Source of the DNA: Riptortus pedestris
Taxonomy: Eukaryota; Arthropoda; Insecta; Hemiptera; Alydidae
Direction of reading: 5' to 3'
Assembly: GCA_019009955.1 (NCBI GenBank)
Contig: CM032229.1
Coordinates: 1,035,001 to 1,099,000, forward strand
DNA: 64,000 bases
In this document: positions 44,560 to 57,175 of the stretch, one piece after another
Numbering within the stretch: position 1 is the stretch's first letter
Layout of the letters: each line of letters starts with the position of its first letter
Made by a program: the position numbers and the translations under genes
Notes under the pieces: model-generated
The model's database searches: none
The model's input: the letters and a program-made list of their open reading frames with translations, nothing else
What the model was told of the DNA's origin: nothing

Positions 44560-46305
44560 CGTATTTAGTAGCTCCCCTCACCTAAGCATGTTTAACACTG
44601 TAAGAAGGACATTCCCAGGATTTGAGTCATAGTGAGCAAATGAAGCGTGCAACACCGATCTCCACTCGCCCATGCCTCGTTCAAGAGAAGGTCTTGAAAA
44701 GGTCACCTGTTCCATACTCTTCCGCTGCTAAATCAAAACAACTCGACGCAGAAAATGCGATTACAAATACAAACCTAGTAACTTAAAAGTTAGAATGAAA
44801 GGGATTAGGGATGCAGCAAATGATCTAAGGAGCAAGTGAAGAAGGTAAGGACTTGCTAAGAGTGAGAGGTAGAAGGGCAGTGACATAACGTGCACTCAGC
44901 TGCAACCTCTATGGCCACCCTATGACGTCACCATCCAATCATCTACCCTCGTTGCATCATACTCCCAATATAACAGCATTCCCACCTCCAATATATTATA
45001 TAGGATTTCTGGCAGGGCTACTTCCAAAGCATTATTTTTACTTCCCAACAAATCTTAAATAATATATTCACTTAAAGAAGTAGTTTTGTGAGAGCATACT
45101 TCGCATGTACTAGAATTACCTCAAAACACCTTATATTCTCAATTTTCTCTCAGTAAGAACCTTATGTATGGAACAAAAATGGAATCCAAGCTGGCTAGGA
45201 ATATAATAGCTTTAATGAGAAAGAAAGGTGATTACTGAAAGTTGAATACAAAAAATCCCCTTAGCATTGAAGTCACTAGAAAGAAAAGGGTCAAATTTTC
45301 AAATAACAATTTGTAATTTATACATAATTAAACCTTCTGTTCTACGTGTTTCGCATTTTCCTTGACGCCTCTTCAGGAACAAAATCTTAAACTAAAAACC
45401 AAGGCCAGCCCAGCCCACAGCATCCTAGTGGTATATAGTGAAGTATTGCTGGCTCTTTATCACATCAAAAGTTGTAAAAGTTACTCGATAGACAATATTA
45501 ATTATTATATAATAATAATGGACATCATTTTATCCTTTACCGACGCCACATGCATTACATTCAATTTGCCATTAATCCTACACTTATTTAGGACATTAAA
45601 ACTTTCATCTTTAGTAGATTCTCCTGATTTTTTTTTATATATATAATCGAAAGTTTTTACTTCATTTCATTAATAGGGTCATTCTAAATAAATACATTAT
45701 TTTTTTTATTAAAATCGCGTATATAGTACCCCATGGAATATATTTACATAATTGTAAACCGCCAAAAAAGAGTATCTTAGTACTGAAAGACAATTGATAG
45801 TTTTGAACAAAAACAACAGAAATCCTTCTTGAGAGACGTCGCGAGAATCTGGGTTAAGAGCGTTGACAGATTAATTTATACAATGTATATCTTTTGAAAT
45901 TTGAAAATTTTCGTTTATTGCAGAATGCGTTAAGTCAACATCAGATTATTAAGAGGAAATAATTTAAAACAGGACAATCATTAGTAAGAGATGGGCTTCC
46001 ATAAAAAGAAAATAGGAAAGCTCTTCACTCTGATGCATTAAGATGGCTTCGAGATAGCCTTGAAATACTTCAGAAATTACATTTATTATCCAATTACTAT
46101 TGTTTCCAACTCCTCACTGTTAATGACGGATGCAGAAAAAGGGATGAAAAAAAAAATCCATCGGGCAACTGAGATGACACTCACTCAAGAAATGTCAAGT
46201 GGGAGGTGCAAGCCAAGGCAGAGGTGGATGGACTAAAAGATGACTTGCGGGGGCTGGGGTCCCCTGGAAATAGAAGATCCTAGCTATAGATCTCAGTAAA
46301 TGTTA
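44560..46305. other. Sequence without recognised genes
   Basis: Mostly unique-looking sequence. A 94-codon open frame at 45362-45646 has random-looking, AT-driven composition and no recognised motif, so I do not call it a gene. Confidence 0.4.
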
Positions 46306-46312
46306 TTAGATT

Positions 46313-46533
46313 GGGGCAGAAGCTCCAGGTTAGCCATTTGAGTAAAATCGTTGGCATTAATCTCTATATGGTAAACCTAGAGTGGGGAGCTCCATTCCCG
46401 CCTAGGAAATAATACGTAAAGTTAAGAACTCATTAAATAAAATCCTTAGTGCCACCCTGGCTAGAAAAGGGTGGTAACCTGTAGATAACCCGATCCTTAG
46501 TAGCAAAAATTGAAAGTTAATAAATAATAATAA
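46313..46533 (+). mobile_element. tRNA-derived SINE
   Basis: Head with AGGTTAGCCATTTGAG (A-box region) and CTCCATTCCCGCC (degraded B box), body CCACCCTGGCTAGAAAAGGG, GTAACCTGTAGATAACCC, and an AATAAATAATAATAAT tail. Confidence 0.7.
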
Positions 46534-46744
46534 TATTTTTAATTTTGTCGGTTTTGGTATTTAGTAAACTTCCACTTCTACTCATCCGATTTAGGTACCT
46601 CAGTCACGAAATATGCACTTTACGTATTAATCCCTATTCCCATTGGCATCTAGTACGGGAGAAAAAGAGAATACATCTTGAGATGAGATCATCAGCTTGA
46701 CACATCCCAATCGAAATAATATTAATACTGAATACAAACAAAAA

Positions 46745-46748
<4 letters not shown>

Positions 46749-46802
<54 letters not shown>
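46749..46802 (+). repeat. (TA)n microsatellite
   Basis: About 27 TA dinucleotides, outside a recognisable DINE-1-like element. The minus-strand open frame spanning it is an artefact. Confidence 0.9.
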
Positions 46803-46805
<3 letters not shown>

Positions 46806-47304
46806 TAATAGTAGTAATGCTTCCGTTATATAAGATCGTAGAACAACAACTGGAGTTATAAATTAAACTCAAAACAATGAAGCCTGCCATATCCTCAGCT
46901 ATTTATAAGAGTTAATGTAATCTCCGCTGAAGATGGCTATTACTTGATCCCTGCTGAGTGCAATTGTAGCAAATGCTGCAAAGCGGAACTCCCAGAGAAT
47001 GTTTATTATAATCTTAACTTAAACGAATATATAGAAGAATGTTTTATTATGTAACGTATCATACGCCACTCGGGCTGATTGTATATACCAGTCACTTTCT
47101 AAATTATTATGTATTCCTAAAATAATTGTAATATAATGTGCTCGAAAAATAAATTTACTTTCCTTACTATTAAATTTCAATCAAACAATTCAGACTATCT
47201 GCGTTATTAGAAGTCTGATGGAAAAACGTTATATGAAAAATGCTGCTGCAAATCACTATAATTGTTATTCTTCTGAAACCCTAGCAGATTAGCTTAGTGC
47301 TTAA

Positions 47305-47798
47305 CCCTTTTACTGCAGCGCGAAAAAGGGTGCCTGTGCGAAGATAACTGGATGAATTTGACGAATGAACTAGGGCTTGGAAAAATGTTCATAAAACCAA
47401 ACTAAAAATAATAAAATACAGTGTATTCAGGGAGAAAAGGAGATTGCAAAGTCGAAGTGTTCAAACACTGATTTCTATTTGAGACGGCCATGTAAGAAGT
47501 CAGCTTCGCTTTTCCGATGGATCATGCGGGATATCTGATAACTATCATAAACAAATTGGGGGCTCCTACATTATAGTTGCAGCGAAGTGCTTCGGGACTA
47601 GCCAGCAGAAAACAGAACAAAATTTTCTAATAAATCATTTTTTTAATTGCAATGTAATGACTTTGAACCATTTATAGCGGTTTATAGAGAACTCTAGTGA
47701 TGCGTAGACGCCAACGCTTTCCCAACGACATATACAGTCGTTGGGCCTTTTGGCAAATGTAGCGACCAACGATATATCGTCATTCGGCACTAAAATGG
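47305..47798. mobile_element. piggyBac-type MITE (494 bp)
   Basis: Flanked by TTAA at 47301-47304 and 47799-47802. The left terminus CCCTTTTACTGC and the reverse complement of the right terminus CCATTTTAGTGC agree at 10 of 12 positions. TTAA duplication with a CCC/CCA-type terminus is the hallmark of the piggyBac superfamily. A subterminal palindromic ACGATATATCGT lies at 47770-47781. No transposase coding sequence is present, so it is non-autonomous. Confidence 0.75.
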
Positions 47799-48067
47799 TT
47801 AAAGACTGGCCTGTGACCTAGATATAGCAAGAGACGGACATGGTGTGCTATGCTAGATAGTGGAGGGACTATTATGAATGACTAACTGTGCTAATGGTGG
47901 GAAGATGGACAGATAGCATGAATGGAACTCACAGACTCTAGGTGAGACTGCTAGGCCTTGTTCCCACTCACAGCAATGCTGCAATATACACAGCTCGTGG
48001 AGCAATACACCTCCAGTGGATCCCACGCTCACTACCCTCTCACTATACACTCATAGCCTCGGCATTC

Positions 48068-48885
48068 ATCAAATATGTCAGGGGCTGCGTAAACTAAGCA
48101 GATTTCCCACATAACACTCATGCCAACCACATATTCTTTATTTCTATGTAAAAAACCAATGAGCAAAACGAGATGGGGGGGGGAGAGAGGACAATATTAC
48201 TGAAGACTGAAAACTAGAGAATACAAATAAGTCGCTAATTTAAAATGGATAAAACATCAATTGTAAAGCATCAATAGCTTATCAAAATTGGTTCATTCAT
48301 CATTTGTCAATAATATTCGATATGACTCATAATAATGGACATATTCGGAATATTCAAACCCCCTGCCCACAATTCCACCCTCATTTCTGCCACTAACTAT
48401 CCTCACCTAAAGTGTTGAATGAAACAGTTTAATATTGAGTAAGGTATAGAAGAAGTTTGTATTTAAGCTAGTAATAAACTGGTTCATGATATAACCTCTT
48501 ATTGCAGATATGACATGAGTAGGAGTGGGGGTTTACTGAAGGCTCACTAAAAAATGCCAATATCTCCGTTAATACTAAAGATAGAGAATAAAAGTATATA
48601 ACAATATTTATAGTTCATTTTATTTGGAATAAGATTGGTTCTGTACAATTTCTCGATCCGACGTATTAAAACGGAGATATTTCAAATTTTCGAAATTCCT
48701 CCGTTCTAAACCCCCTCTTCCCATTGGTTCGATTTAAGCCATTAACGAACCTGACCTTTAGTTTTGCATGAAATGCTTATTTATCGAGTTTTGTTAGAAT
48801 CAAACAAATATTGCGACAGCTAGAGTTAAAGCGGACCTCACTTTCCTTTGAGGGAAATCTCGTTAAAGCCTGTCAGGCGAGGATA
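48068..48885 (-). mobile_element. DINE-1/HINE-like elements, diverged
   Basis: Plus strand begins GTCAGGGGCTGCGTAAACTA, AGCAGATTTCCCAC and runs through two core-like blocks (near 48290-48400 and 48640-48830: CGATCCGACGTATTAAAACG, CATTAACGAACCTGACC). This suggests one element inserted in or next to another. Confidence 0.5.
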
Positions 48886-48957
48886 CGCAAACTAACCAGG
48901 AATCCCACCTGCGGAATGATACACTCATGAACGTGGCTTATATATGTAAAATATACC

Positions 48958-48978
48958 TATTAGCAGATTACCCTTCAA
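48958..48978 (+). mobile_element. DINE-1/HINE-like 5' tip
   Basis: TATTAGCAGATTACCCTTCAA resembles the family's first ~15 bases and directly abuts the RT fragment that follows. It could be coincidence. Confidence 0.25.
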
Positions 48979-49222
48979 TCGTAACGCAAACTGGAAAGTG
49001 ATGTTCGACTGCAAGCCCAAAATAGAAATAGATTGGAGACACAGAATGTTAATTTGGAATATTACCAAAAACCAAAGTAGACTAATCATTATCAATGAGT
49101 CTGAAAGTGAAGCTAGAGTTAAGAAAGGTGTTATACATAGATGCCATCTGTCACCTTATCTGTTCAATATGTTCATATATACTACACTTTATCAGTAATA
49201 TGTACATAGTATATGGGCTTCC
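48975..49222 (+). pseudogene. Reverse transcriptase fragment of a non-LTR retrotransposon
   Basis: A partial RT reads WKVMFDCKPKIEIDWRHRML IWN... then INESESEARVKKGVIHRC and HLSPYLFNMFI. This matches the fingers/palm region in which LF, IDWRDRRL, NQ, and KKGVRQGCxLSPYLFN are typical. The QGC motif has become HRC, there is a frame disturbance after the LFNMFI block, and no YADD region follows. It is a short dead fragment, from a different LINE lineage than the pieces at 32 kb and 39 kb. Confidence 0.75.
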
Positions 49223-49499
49223 GTTCATCACAATTCTAGGTGAGCCAGTACAACAGGTTATATGGTGTACCGACCTTTGAACTAATATGATCATTAGATG
49301 GAATTACAAACAGACAAAATAATTCCACTATCAACACTAGGCTTAGCGAAAGCTCTTAAATAAAAATTCCCCAAAATTAACAAAAACAAAAACCAATTTG
49401 TCAACACAAAGGGCATAAAGGTGGTCAGAAATACATAATAATAATAATATTGCATAAAATTACAATTTATTTTATCCATCGTAGCACTAGAGAGATGGT

Positions 49500-50430
49500 G
49501 GTTAGAAGATTTTAAATTAATGTCTTCTTTCAGGGAAAAAGAGTTTAAAAATAATGGAATAGCAGTGAATAAAAATTGGCTTAGAATAATCTTGTCATAA
49601 AAAGATTTATTTGGGTTAAGTTCGATTGTAATCTCAAAGTACAGAGTGTAGTTATTGATTCAAGGCAAGAGCGTTCATTCCGACGATGAAATCTCTCCAA
49701 GGAAGAATATGACTAAGATGTAGAGAGATAGAAGAATAAATGCTAAGAGGTAGGAATAAATATAAACAAGGAATCAAATCTTAAGAGAGGGGAATAGCTA
49801 TCGATCTAGGGAGGAAGACACCAGTCGGCGCCGAATATAGGGCAGAAGGTGACGTCACTGACTGCTGGCAGAGGTTGCACATTATTCATCAGGAGCAAGT
49901 GACCAGGACTCAAACAGATGTTCGATCCAACTTAACGGTGAGTCACCTCGAATGGCAGCTCTATCAACACAAAGATCAATATGCCTACTCTTGTCGCAAA
50001 GGCACCAGCCAACAAGAAAACAGTCCTGTGACAAGGCATACAGGGCTGTGGTGCAACTGAAGATGGTAGGAGAAACCCGATGAAAATCTGCCAATTTCTA
50101 TAATGATAGTTGGTTAATGTCAAAAGGTACAAGGAAAAGACAAAGGACTGGGCAAAAGAACTGATGTAGTCAGAAAAAAAAAAACTGAAAAGCTAACCAT
50201 GAAAAAATACTTTCCAAGTTCAAAGTCAATATCGTTGAAAGGTCCGGTTTGAGGGAAGAATGGACCAGGAAGGAGAATTCTAAAGATAAGATGGCAAGTG
50301 GAGTCAGAGAGAAATATAAAATTTCAGCATGGATATTTTGAGGAAGAAGAACACCGAATGTGGAAGCTGGAATGATGACCTCACGTGGTCTATTGAAATA
50401 CGCGGAATAGAGAAATGAAGTCCAATGAAA
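49500..50430. other. Sequence without recognised genes
   Basis: Less AT-rich than average. A strong donor-like CG/GTGAGT lies at 49937, downstream of a short open frame, but no matching exon series was found. It might belong to a non-coding transcript. Confidence 0.3.
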
Positions 50431-51400
50431 TAAGCCCCACTGAATATGGAAGCCACTAGAAAAGACTATGGCGTTGGGTCAAAACACAGAAATAACGAAA
50501 GACCCAGGTGATCATGATGATTGAATATGGGGAGTGGATTGCCAGTCTATTAGGATATGGAATGTAGAAGAAAAGTGTCTGAAATTTTTTGAAGTCTGAG
50601 TAAATACTGAAAGATGAAGCAATGCTCTTAAGGTTTGTTGAAAAATGAGAAGAATAAGGAAAGACAAGTCTGATAGAATGTGGAAATTTGGAGGTAGGTC
50701 TTTGAGGTCCATTGTAGAATGAAAACAACAAAAATGTCTGATGGAAAATTGAAAACATCAAAGACAGCTAGGTCAGATTGATATGAAAGTTGAAGGAAGG
50801 CCCTTAAGGTCTATTGAAAACATCAAAGAAAGACAGTTCAGATTGATATGGAAAGTTGGAGGAAGGTCCCTGAAGTCTAATGAAAACTTGAAAACAACAA
50901 AGAAGGACATTTCAACATGATATGGAAATCTGAAGGAAGGCTCCTGAGGTTTATTGAAAACATCAAAGAAAGACATGTCTGATGGAATACGAAATATTGA
51001 AGGAGGTCCCTCTTGCCCACAAGTTTGATCTATGATGTCAGCTGGATAAGTAACCAGCGTCCTGACTAAATACAGTAGTCGAGTGTCAAATCCAAAGGGA
51101 AAATGGAAGCGTAGCTTCAAATAGGCAGATAGCATTTGAAAGAATAGACTGGAAGAGGTTGGATGGGTAGTGGAAACACAGCAAAGACCTTGATTACAAA
51201 AATAAGGAAGCCAAGAGGTCAATACTCCAAAGCTTGCCAACCGATATATCGATATTGATGAAGGCATTAAATATTGTAGGCCGTTTTATCGAAATGTGAG
51301 AAGGCGCTGAAGATCACAGGTCGATGTATCGAAATGGAAGAGGGTACTAACGATTGTAGGTCGATGTATCGAACTGACGAAGTAAAGAATGAGGTTAGCA
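50430..51400. repeat. Degenerate minisatellite array, ~50-75-bp units
   Basis: GGAAGGTCC(C/T)TGA(G/A)GTCTATTG, GAAAACATCAAAGAAAGACA and ATTGATATGGAAAGTTGGAG recur many times at irregular spacing between 50560 and 51010. A related set (GGTCGATGTATCGAAATGG with GAAGGCGCTGAAGATCACAG) recurs at 51245-51390. The long minus-strand open frames here follow from the repeat and from the absence of stops in one phase, not from a gene. Confidence 0.65.
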
Positions 51401-51569
51401 TCGACCCCACTGACATTTTGCCGAATGTCAGGACTCGACCACCGTACAACCTTAATTCTAGCCGATCCTACCTCATCACGAGCTATAGCTCCAACTCTTT
51501 CCCATTTACCTACCAGCTATCTCCCAAAGTCAATATACACTTATATAGGCGTGAACATTGAATGAGATT

Positions 51570-52990
51570 ATCAAAATTCCACGTGAAGCACCCATCGCAA
51601 GAATCGAAAACAAACAAACAGGACCCCCGCGTCAACCCTTTCCTCTGAATACCAGAGAATTAGGTTGAGAAGTTCCATCATAAACAATGAAAGTAAATCC
51701 AGATTACTTCCTGTAAGGACAATTTGTGTTGTGAAGTGATACATTTCCCCACCATTTTCCGATGGACCCCATTTGATCAGAAGAACAGAGTAATATTTGA
51801 TTTATTCTGCAGAAAATCTCCAGAATGACTATTAGATTACAGATTTGGTAGAAGCACATTAAATAGCTATATTCAGCTTCAACAGTGAAAGGCTGATCAG
51901 AAAATTGTGACTTATGAGGATATAAAGAGGCGAGAAAGAATTCTTCAATTACTTTTTAGAAAACCTAAGTTGAAATTTTGGAATAAGACGCCACGATGAA
52001 ATACCCAGAAAGGAAAATGTGACCCTTTAGCGCTAAACTAAATGATATAGGAAACCCGATTCAAGATGAGAAAAGACGAAGTTTACCAACATGATTACTC
52101 GAAGAATTAAGGTTATACTGAAACAATGTAGGTACGTACGGACATTGTTACCCTAGAGGTACACCCGGAGTCAAACAGTGTCTATTAGGCCACATTTAGC
52201 AATCAAAAATTCTACTTACAAAACACATCAAAGCCAACAAGGTCTGTTGTTATTGTTGATTGGACCGGACCAATTTCTGGCACTAGCTTAGAAGAGTCAA
52301 CTCTTGCCACCCAGAACAGGAGATTTCGCTTGAGGAGAAGTCCGGAAAAGATTGTTACAAGAAGAAACTCCTGTTTTCTAAATAAAACATCAAAGATTCG
52401 CCGTAATGAGCCAGGCTAAAAGCACTGACAAAGGTGTTGGAAAATTGATGATGAAGGAGGGGAGGCCATTGTGCAAGAGAACGGCTAGGCTCAAAATATT
52501 CTAAAGCAAAATACAAAATGTGTAAAACACATACTTCAGAAAGAAGATAGGTAATAAAAGATTCAGGAGCATTTTGAACTTGCAAGTTGTACAAACGTAT
52601 AAATGCCAAAGACCTGGTGGGGTTCAGAGAGTAAACTGAAACAGATTGCAGAAGTAAACTTTTTCAGGTGGACATGGATTCTAAACTTTTTAGAATTCAC
52701 GTAATTATTGTGCATCTACGTAATATGAACCAAACCCATTATTACCGATTAAAGGTAAAAGGTCCACTGGAACTAGGTGCCAACACACATAGGTGGTTCG
52801 GCGAATGTATCAGAATTGGGTATTAACTTGATCATGGATAGAATGTAGAATATATGAAGTTGCTTGTGCTCATTGCAATGATATAATAACGAGGCGGAAG
52901 ACTGTAAGGGTCTTTATCGGGAACAAGGGGACTTGGAAAGGGGAGACTACAGTTGTTATAAAATGGACGACCAGTACATAATACAAGAAT
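51570..52990. other. Sequence without recognised genes
   Basis: About 1.4 kb of non-repetitive-looking DNA with short, unconvincing open frames and no recognised motif, ending at a DINE-1-like element. Confidence 0.4.
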
Positions 52991-52994
52991 TAAA

Positions 52995-53795
52995 AAGTCC
53001 GTCACGCAGGGGCTGCGTAAACTAAGCAGATTTCCCTCGTGAAGTTTAGTAATAGATAAATATACATACTGCTAACACAACACCGTGAATAAATACAAAC
53101 GGAAATAAGAAATGTTTCATCCAATTTCAATAGCCTGCCGACAGGAAGCGTTGGGTTAGAAATGTAAACAAACGGGTCCCGCCTCACGCCGGAAAGAAAA
53201 ACAATTACTGAAATATATCAGAATATAACACATTAATTTTATTGAGAACTATTTACTATATCTAGTACTGTAATTAATAATGAGTCAGAATAATTGTTAT
53301 CTCAATCAATAAAATTTTAGTAGTCCAAAACTTTAAGATGGGGGGGGGGAGTCACCAGTGCATATTTGCATGTATCTCGTATAATAAAGGTCTCTTGAAT
53401 ACAATTTTTGGTATTTAAACTTCCAATAATGTGATTTATTATGTATCAGAGTATTGTTTACGTAACATGAGTAGAAGTGGCGGTTTTGGTGAAAACTGAA
53501 AAATGCAAATATCTCGGTTAATATTCAAGATAGAGAATAAATGTATATAACAATATTTATAGTAAATTTAATTTGTAATAAGATTGATTCTGTATAATTT
53601 TTCGATCCGACGTATAGTAACGGAGATATTTCGAATTTTCGAAAATCCTCCCCTCTAAACCCCCCCCCCTCCCACTGGTCCGATTTCAGCCGTTAACGAA
53701 CTTGATCTTTCTTTTTACATAAAACGCTTAAATATGAAGTTTGGTAAGGATTAAACAAAAATTGCGACCACTAGAGCGGTAACAGACAAATATAT

Positions 53796-53842
<47 letters not shown>

Positions 53843-53975
53843 TATATATATACAGTTTTGAACGGACCTCATTTTCGTCATCTACTAGGTAGGATCGATG
53901 GACATTTGAAGAAAAATGTCGAAAATTCCGTCATGAGTACAACCTCAATAGCTGATTTCCCTTAAGGGAAATCTG
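52995..53975 (-). mobile_element. DINE-1/HINE-like element, full length with extra segment
   Basis: Reversed 3' end GTCCGTCACGCAGGGGCTGC, AAGCAGATTTCCC at 52996-53036; core with C-run near 53659; (TA)n at about 53790-53853; 5' end GGTAGGATCGATGGACATTT to CTTAAGGGAAATCTGCT at 53975. It is ~300 bases longer than other copies because of sequence between 53040 and 53330. Confidence 0.7.
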
Positions 53976-54316
53976 CTAAAAACCTCTAGGACGTAGAGAA
54001 CAAGTTGTCAGGAGTGCAATATGCGTTCGATAACTGAACACTTACTGACTGACTGCAGGACAAAGCCAGACCTTACCACTTGCACGACTTACCGACGGCA
54101 GTCCAACCACACCTGGACAACATCTTCCAATACCTTAACATAATATCTCATCCAGTTTTGAGTTTTATAACAATACTTATATGTTCTATTTTAACTAAGG
54201 CTATTTTAAATGAATTTGCAATCTATTTTTATTGTAGTTTTACCTCATTCGCTTTAATCACATTGATTAATGTTGGTTTTATTATTATAAATATATTGAA
54301 CAGTTAATTTGTTTTA

Positions 54317-54537
54317 GGGGCTCAGGTTAGCCATGTGAGTTAAAGCGTGCCTTTAATCTCACATCGTAAACCTAAAGTGTCGAGTTCGATTCCCGCCTGG
54401 GCAATAGGAATCATTTATTGACGAACTAATAAAATAAAATCCTTTGTCCCACCCTGGCTAGAAAAGGGTGGTAACCTGAAGATAAACTATCCCAATTAGC
54501 CTTAGTAGCAAAACGTGCGTGTAATAAATAACAATAA
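54317..54537 (+). mobile_element. tRNA-derived SINE, best copy
   Basis: tRNA-like head GGGGCTCAGGTTAGCCATGT (A box) and GAGTTCGATTCCCGCC (B box, 54380-54395), a conserved body CCCACCCTGGCTAGAAAAGG and GTAACCTGAAGATAAAC, and a GTAATAAATAACAATAA tail. At ~220 bases it is the reference for the other copies here. Confidence 0.85.
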
Positions 54538-55279
54538 AGGAGTGTTTAATGGTTATTATTATTATTTGTTGAGGTTATTATTTCATCATTTTCAATATTT
54601 CTGTATTTGTTTAATTTTTCTGATACGTTGAACAAAATATCGCGGATGCATCTAAACAAATTAATTTCAATTCCTATTCAGATTGTGAATAGTACTACAG
54701 TTATCAGTGTGTCATTCCAGCAGATCAGATAACACAGAATCATTATTATGATTTTATTATTATTATCATTGATTATGATCATGATTATTTGATTTGAATC
54801 TGGTGAGAAATCGGATAATTTTACGCAGCATCTGGGTGACTGACTTCTCTTATTGAAGAGTGTTATGTTAAGTTTCTACCTATATCATATTTTGAAAATG
54901 GGAGTAATAATTTTGTTTACTAGTTGTAAGATATGCAAGAGAGCGACCTTGATCTTGATATCCCTTTCCTTCCTAGTAATTTCCTTATTTACTTTTAGAT
55001 TTTATATAAATATTTACTGTCTATATTTCTATCTTCATGTTTGGCAAGATTATATCATAAACCTTTGTCCACCATATTGTTCAATGAGTCTGATCATATA
55101 AATGAGTAAAAGTACTCCAAATAAAATATTTAACTATAAATTCTCTAATATGCAGCTTCTGCAAATAAAATTCTTTCGTTTTAATATCTAAATCTCTTCA
55201 CTACAATTAGTATAATAGTAATTAGTGAAGTAGGTAACTGACTCCAGTGGATATCGCTATATTTTCCGTTTTTCTCCAA

Positions 55280-55280
<1 letters not shown>

Positions 55281-55325
<45 letters not shown>

Positions 55326-56143
55326 GTAACCTCTGTCTGTACATTGATTTTTTTCGCGAAATTTCACGATAACTTTTCGTTTCACATGTCATAGACAACA
55401 TTACTACATTTTGTTTCTTTCCTGTCTGTTTGTTTGTTACCTATTCACGCATAAACGGCTGAACCGAATTTTGTGAAACTTGGTATGTATATTACTACTA
55501 GCCCAACTTAGACTTTAGGCTATATTAATATTCTCTAAGACGAACAGGAGTGGGGGTAAATAAATAAATAAGTAATACGCTATAAACTAAAGCGGGAGTC
55601 CACAATTTTATTTGGCACAAAAGACTCAACCGAACTAAACCAAACTCGGTATGTGAATTAGTACTAACGCCTTCCTTATAATAAGCCATACTAACATTTC
55701 TAGGGACGGGCAGGAGTGGGGGTTATAAGGAAGCCTGAAATTAATAATAGTGATTTCCTGTTGGGGTTCCGGCAAATATGCAAATAACAAAAGTTGTTTA
55801 TTTTGTTATTTAGAGAAATTTGCTCAACACTTCTTTTCGATATGAACTACCAGGTACCTCACCTTAAAAAATTAATTCAAATGTATGTCAATATTTTCTC
55901 CTTAATAATTCAAATCTATGTATAATGCACAAGAAATGGGAAATATGACAATATGCAGGACAGTGAAGTCTTACATAAAAAATTAATTTTATTAACAAAT
56001 CCAAAGAAACGACGGGTGTTAACCCTAAACACTGGGACGGGTAAATGTCAAAATATTGTGCAAAGTAAAGCCTCGCCAAAAATATACCATCACCATTCAG
56101 CCTCAAGTGAATTCCCGAGAGAAGCCGGGTATCTGAGCTAGTA
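55281..56143 (+). mobile_element. CCCGG-hairpin repeat (Helitron-like), copy 1 of an adjacent pair
   Basis: Begins after (TA)n with AAAATTGTAACCTCTGTCTG, then GAAATTTCACGATAACTTTT and a GTTTGTTTGTTACC run. It ends with CCCGAGAGAAGCCGGG, then TATCTGAGCTAG. The hairpin followed 8 bases later by CTAG fits a Helitron CTRR terminus. Confidence 0.5.
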
Positions 56144-56872
56144 TATATATAAAATTGTAACCTCTGTCTGTACATTGATTTTTTTCGCGAAATTTCACGA
56201 TAACTTTTCGTTTCACATGTCATAGACACCATAACTGCATTTTGTTTCTTTGGTGTCTGTTTGTTTGTTTATTTGTTACCTTTTCATGCATAAACGGCTG
56301 AGCCGAATTTCATGAAACTTGGTATGTATATTACCACAAAAAACTCAACTGAAGTAAACCAAACTCGGTATGTGTATTAGCACTAACGACTTCATTATAA
56401 TAAGCCATACTAACATTTCTGGGGACGGGCAGGAGTGGGGGTTACAGGGGAGGCCTGAAATTAAAAATAGAGATATTTCGTTCCTATTGGGGTTTCGGCA
56501 AATATGCACATAACAAAAGTTGTTTATTTTGTTATTTACAGAAACTTTTGTTATATACACTATCGTCGTTTAACAAAGTATAAACGAGATATACTCCAAA
56601 AACTAAAGCGGGAGCCAACTATTTTATAGGGCACTAACGGTTGAACCGAATTTAACAAAACTCGGTATGTGAATTAGCTTTAATTCTTCCATGATTATAA
56701 GATATATTAAAATATTTAGGTCCAAACGGGAGTGGGGGTTATAAGGGAGGCCTGAAATGAAAAATTGCGATATTCCGATTCCCATTGGTTTTGCAACGAT
56801 TTTCTATAAAAAAACACCATCATTAGTCAGTGAAAGATTATTTCCCGGACTTCGCCGGGTATATTAGCTAGA
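56144..56872 (+). mobile_element. CCCGG-hairpin repeat (Helitron-like), copy 2 of an adjacent pair
   Basis: Immediately follows copy 1 with the same start (AAAATTGTAACCTCTGTCTG) and ends CCCGGACTTCGCCGGG, then TATATTAGCTAG. The internal unit (GGAGTGGGGGTTATAAGGG, AACAAAAGTTGTTTATTTTG) occurs twice. Confidence 0.55.
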
Positions 56873-57039
56873 TTGTATATACAAAATACGTACATTATAG
56901 ATGATATTTAATTATAATACATGCTAACCATGATTATGATTTGAATTATTCACGGAGTGTCAAACAGTGGAGAGGGAATGATTAGAGAATTATTTTCATT
57001 TATTCTTCAAATCTAACTTTTTTTTCCCCTATAGTTCAC

Positions 57040-57175
57040 CCAACGGACCCATAAGGGGAAAAAATGCGCCCAGACGGGAAGAGCAGTTGTAAACATAGGA
57101 ACATTGCCAAAAACAAAATAGAATCTTTCCTCCTCAAATGATATCCCGAGCGAAGCCGGGTACCTTGCCTAGTAT
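57040..57175 (+). mobile_element. CCCGG-hairpin repeat, 3' end fragment
   Basis: TCAAATGATATCCCGAGCGA followed by AGCCGGGTACCTTGCCTAG, a third 3' terminus of the same family with CTAG at the end. Confidence 0.5.

Noticed and set aside
45362..45646. 94-codon plus-strand ORF
   Set aside because: AT-driven composition, no splice signals that make sense, no recognised motif.
54317..54410. A tRNA gene
   Set aside because: A and B boxes are present, but there is no foldable acceptor stem or anticodon arm and the sequence continues into a SINE body and tail shared by several copies.
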